Source: Acetobacteraceae bacterium (GTDB lineage Bacteria > Pseudomonadota > Alphaproteobacteria > Acetobacterales > Acetobacteraceae). From it: a DNA stretch of 22,524 bases. Positions 21,955-22,524 of the stretch are shown here, one piece after another. The position numbers and the translations under genes were made by a program. How positions within the stretch are numbered: the stretch's first letter is position 1; every line of letters begins with the position of its first letter. The DNA lies in NCBI GenBank assembly GCA_030044345.1, contig JASHVY010000464.1:1-22524 (forward strand), in the 5' to 3' direction. Under the pieces are notes generated by a model that saw only the letters and a list, made by a program, of their open reading frames with translations, was not told where the DNA came from and did no database searches.

Positions 21955-22524
21955 TCGCATTGCGGCGATTCGGGTGGGAGTTCCTCCTGGCGCTCTTCGT
22001 CGTGATGGCCGGAACCACGGCGAGTCTGCTTTCGCCCTATTATCTTTCCTTTGGCCAGATTACCTATTCGCTCCAGCAGTCGATCGCCGTCATCGGCATC
22101 ATCGCGGCCGGCCTCGTTCCGGTCATCATCGTTGGTGAAATCGACATCTCCCAGGCGGCGATGCTGGCATTCGGCAACATTCTGCTGGCGTTCTGCTCGG
22201 CGGCTCATCTTCCGGTTCTGTTTGCACTGGCGGCGGTGGTAATTCTCTGTACCGCGATGGGTGCCCTCAACGGCGTGCTCGTGACCGCATTTGCCCTGCC
22301 GTCCCTCGCCGTGACATTGGGAACGATGGAAGCCTATCGCGCGTTGGCACTGCTGGTGGGCGGCCACGGCGAATACGCGTCGTTTGGCACCGGCTATGTC
22401 TGGCTGGGCTCCGCAACGATCGCCGGCTCTGTTCCCATATCCCTTCTGTTCCTCGTGCTGATCTTCGGAGGTTTCTCTTTCCTCCTGCACGGCACCGTGT
22501 TCGGTCGTCTGGCCTTTGCCGTGG
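21951..22524 (+). CDS. CUT2 sugar ABC permease, second of a pair (RhaQ/LsrD-like), cut by window edge
   Basis: 191 codons are open to the window end from an ATG overlapping the preceding stop (ATGA); GGAG stands 6-7 bases before. The first membrane segment begins almost at once (WEFLLALFVVMAGTTASLL), with no polar tail. IVGEIDISQAAMLAFGNILL is the second-permease version of the family signature (Glu-Ile-Asp-Ile-Ser instead of Asp-Leu-Ser-Val), as in RhaQ and LsrD. ALPSLAVTLGTMEAYRALALL and the start of the coupling loop (HGTVFGRLAFAV) follow. About half the protein is missing. The binding protein of this system is not seen upstream and may lie beyond the window. Confidence 0.9.
   Translation, partial: MIALRRFGWEFLLALFVVMAGTTASLLSPYYLSFGQITYSLQQSIAVIGIIAAGLVPVIIVGEIDISQAAMLAFGNILLAFCSAAHLPVLFALAAVVILCTAMGALNGVLVTAFALPSLAVTLGTMEAYRALALLVGGHGEYASFGTGYVWLGSATIAGSVPISLLFLVLIFGGFSFLLHGTVFGRLAFAV

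Overview
The window looks like an accessory sugar-catabolism region from an alphaproteobacterium, most likely of the Hyphomicrobiales (Rhizobiales). The reasons are the frcBCA-type fructose-family importer, the high but uneven GC, the density of CUT2 sugar ABC importers and FadR-type GntR regulators, and a serine-glyoxylate aminotransferase. No rRNA, tRNA, CRISPR array, transposase or integrase was recognised.

Layout. Positions 1-1866 (minus strand) hold the start of a fumarylacetoacetate-hydrolase-family gene, a 548-base spacer and an aldo/keto reductase. Positions 2507-5581 (plus) hold an frcB-frcC-frcA-like importer (binding protein, permease, single-domain ATPase). Positions 6047-6850 (minus) hold a GntR/FCD regulator. 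Positions 7043-7263 carry the decayed remains of an FAD-linked oxidase, followed by serine-glyoxylate aminotransferase (7961-9148, plus). An FMN-dependent 2-hydroxy-acid dehydrogenase (9524-10726, minus) converges on it. A frameshifted RraA/HMG-aldolase-like pseudogene (about 10906-11542, plus) comes next. A minus-strand operon follows (13954 to 11617): a second GntR/FCD regulator, a short-chain dehydrogenase and a COG3618-type lactonase/amidohydrolase. Divergent from it is a second ABC importer (14212-18074: binding protein, two-domain ATPase, permease), then an Ldh2-type NAD(P)-dependent 2-hydroxy-acid dehydrogenase (18199-19287), then a third importer (19382 to the window end: two-domain ATPase and two permeases, the last cut off).

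How the genes may work together. Lactonase, SDR and FAH-family hydrolase are the enzyme families of non-phosphorylating oxidation of L-fucose, D-arabinose or L-rhamnose type sugars. Those routes end in pyruvate plus lactate or glycolate. The FMN and Ldh2 hydroxy-acid dehydrogenases, the lost FAD oxidase and serine-glyoxylate aminotransferase could handle the 2-hydroxy acid and glyoxylate released. Substrates are inferred, not shown.

The most notable non-coding signal is a repeated, imperfectly palindromic site with core TG(A/G)ATGCA and AT-rich flanks. It occurs six times in non-coding DNA, near the starts of the FAH gene, the aldo/keto reductase, frcB, gntR-1 and sgaA, and at the edge of the FAD-oxidase remnant. 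This looks like the operator of the gntR-1 product and would tie separate transcription units into one local regulon. A different 19-bp palindrome sits between gntR-2 and the second importer.
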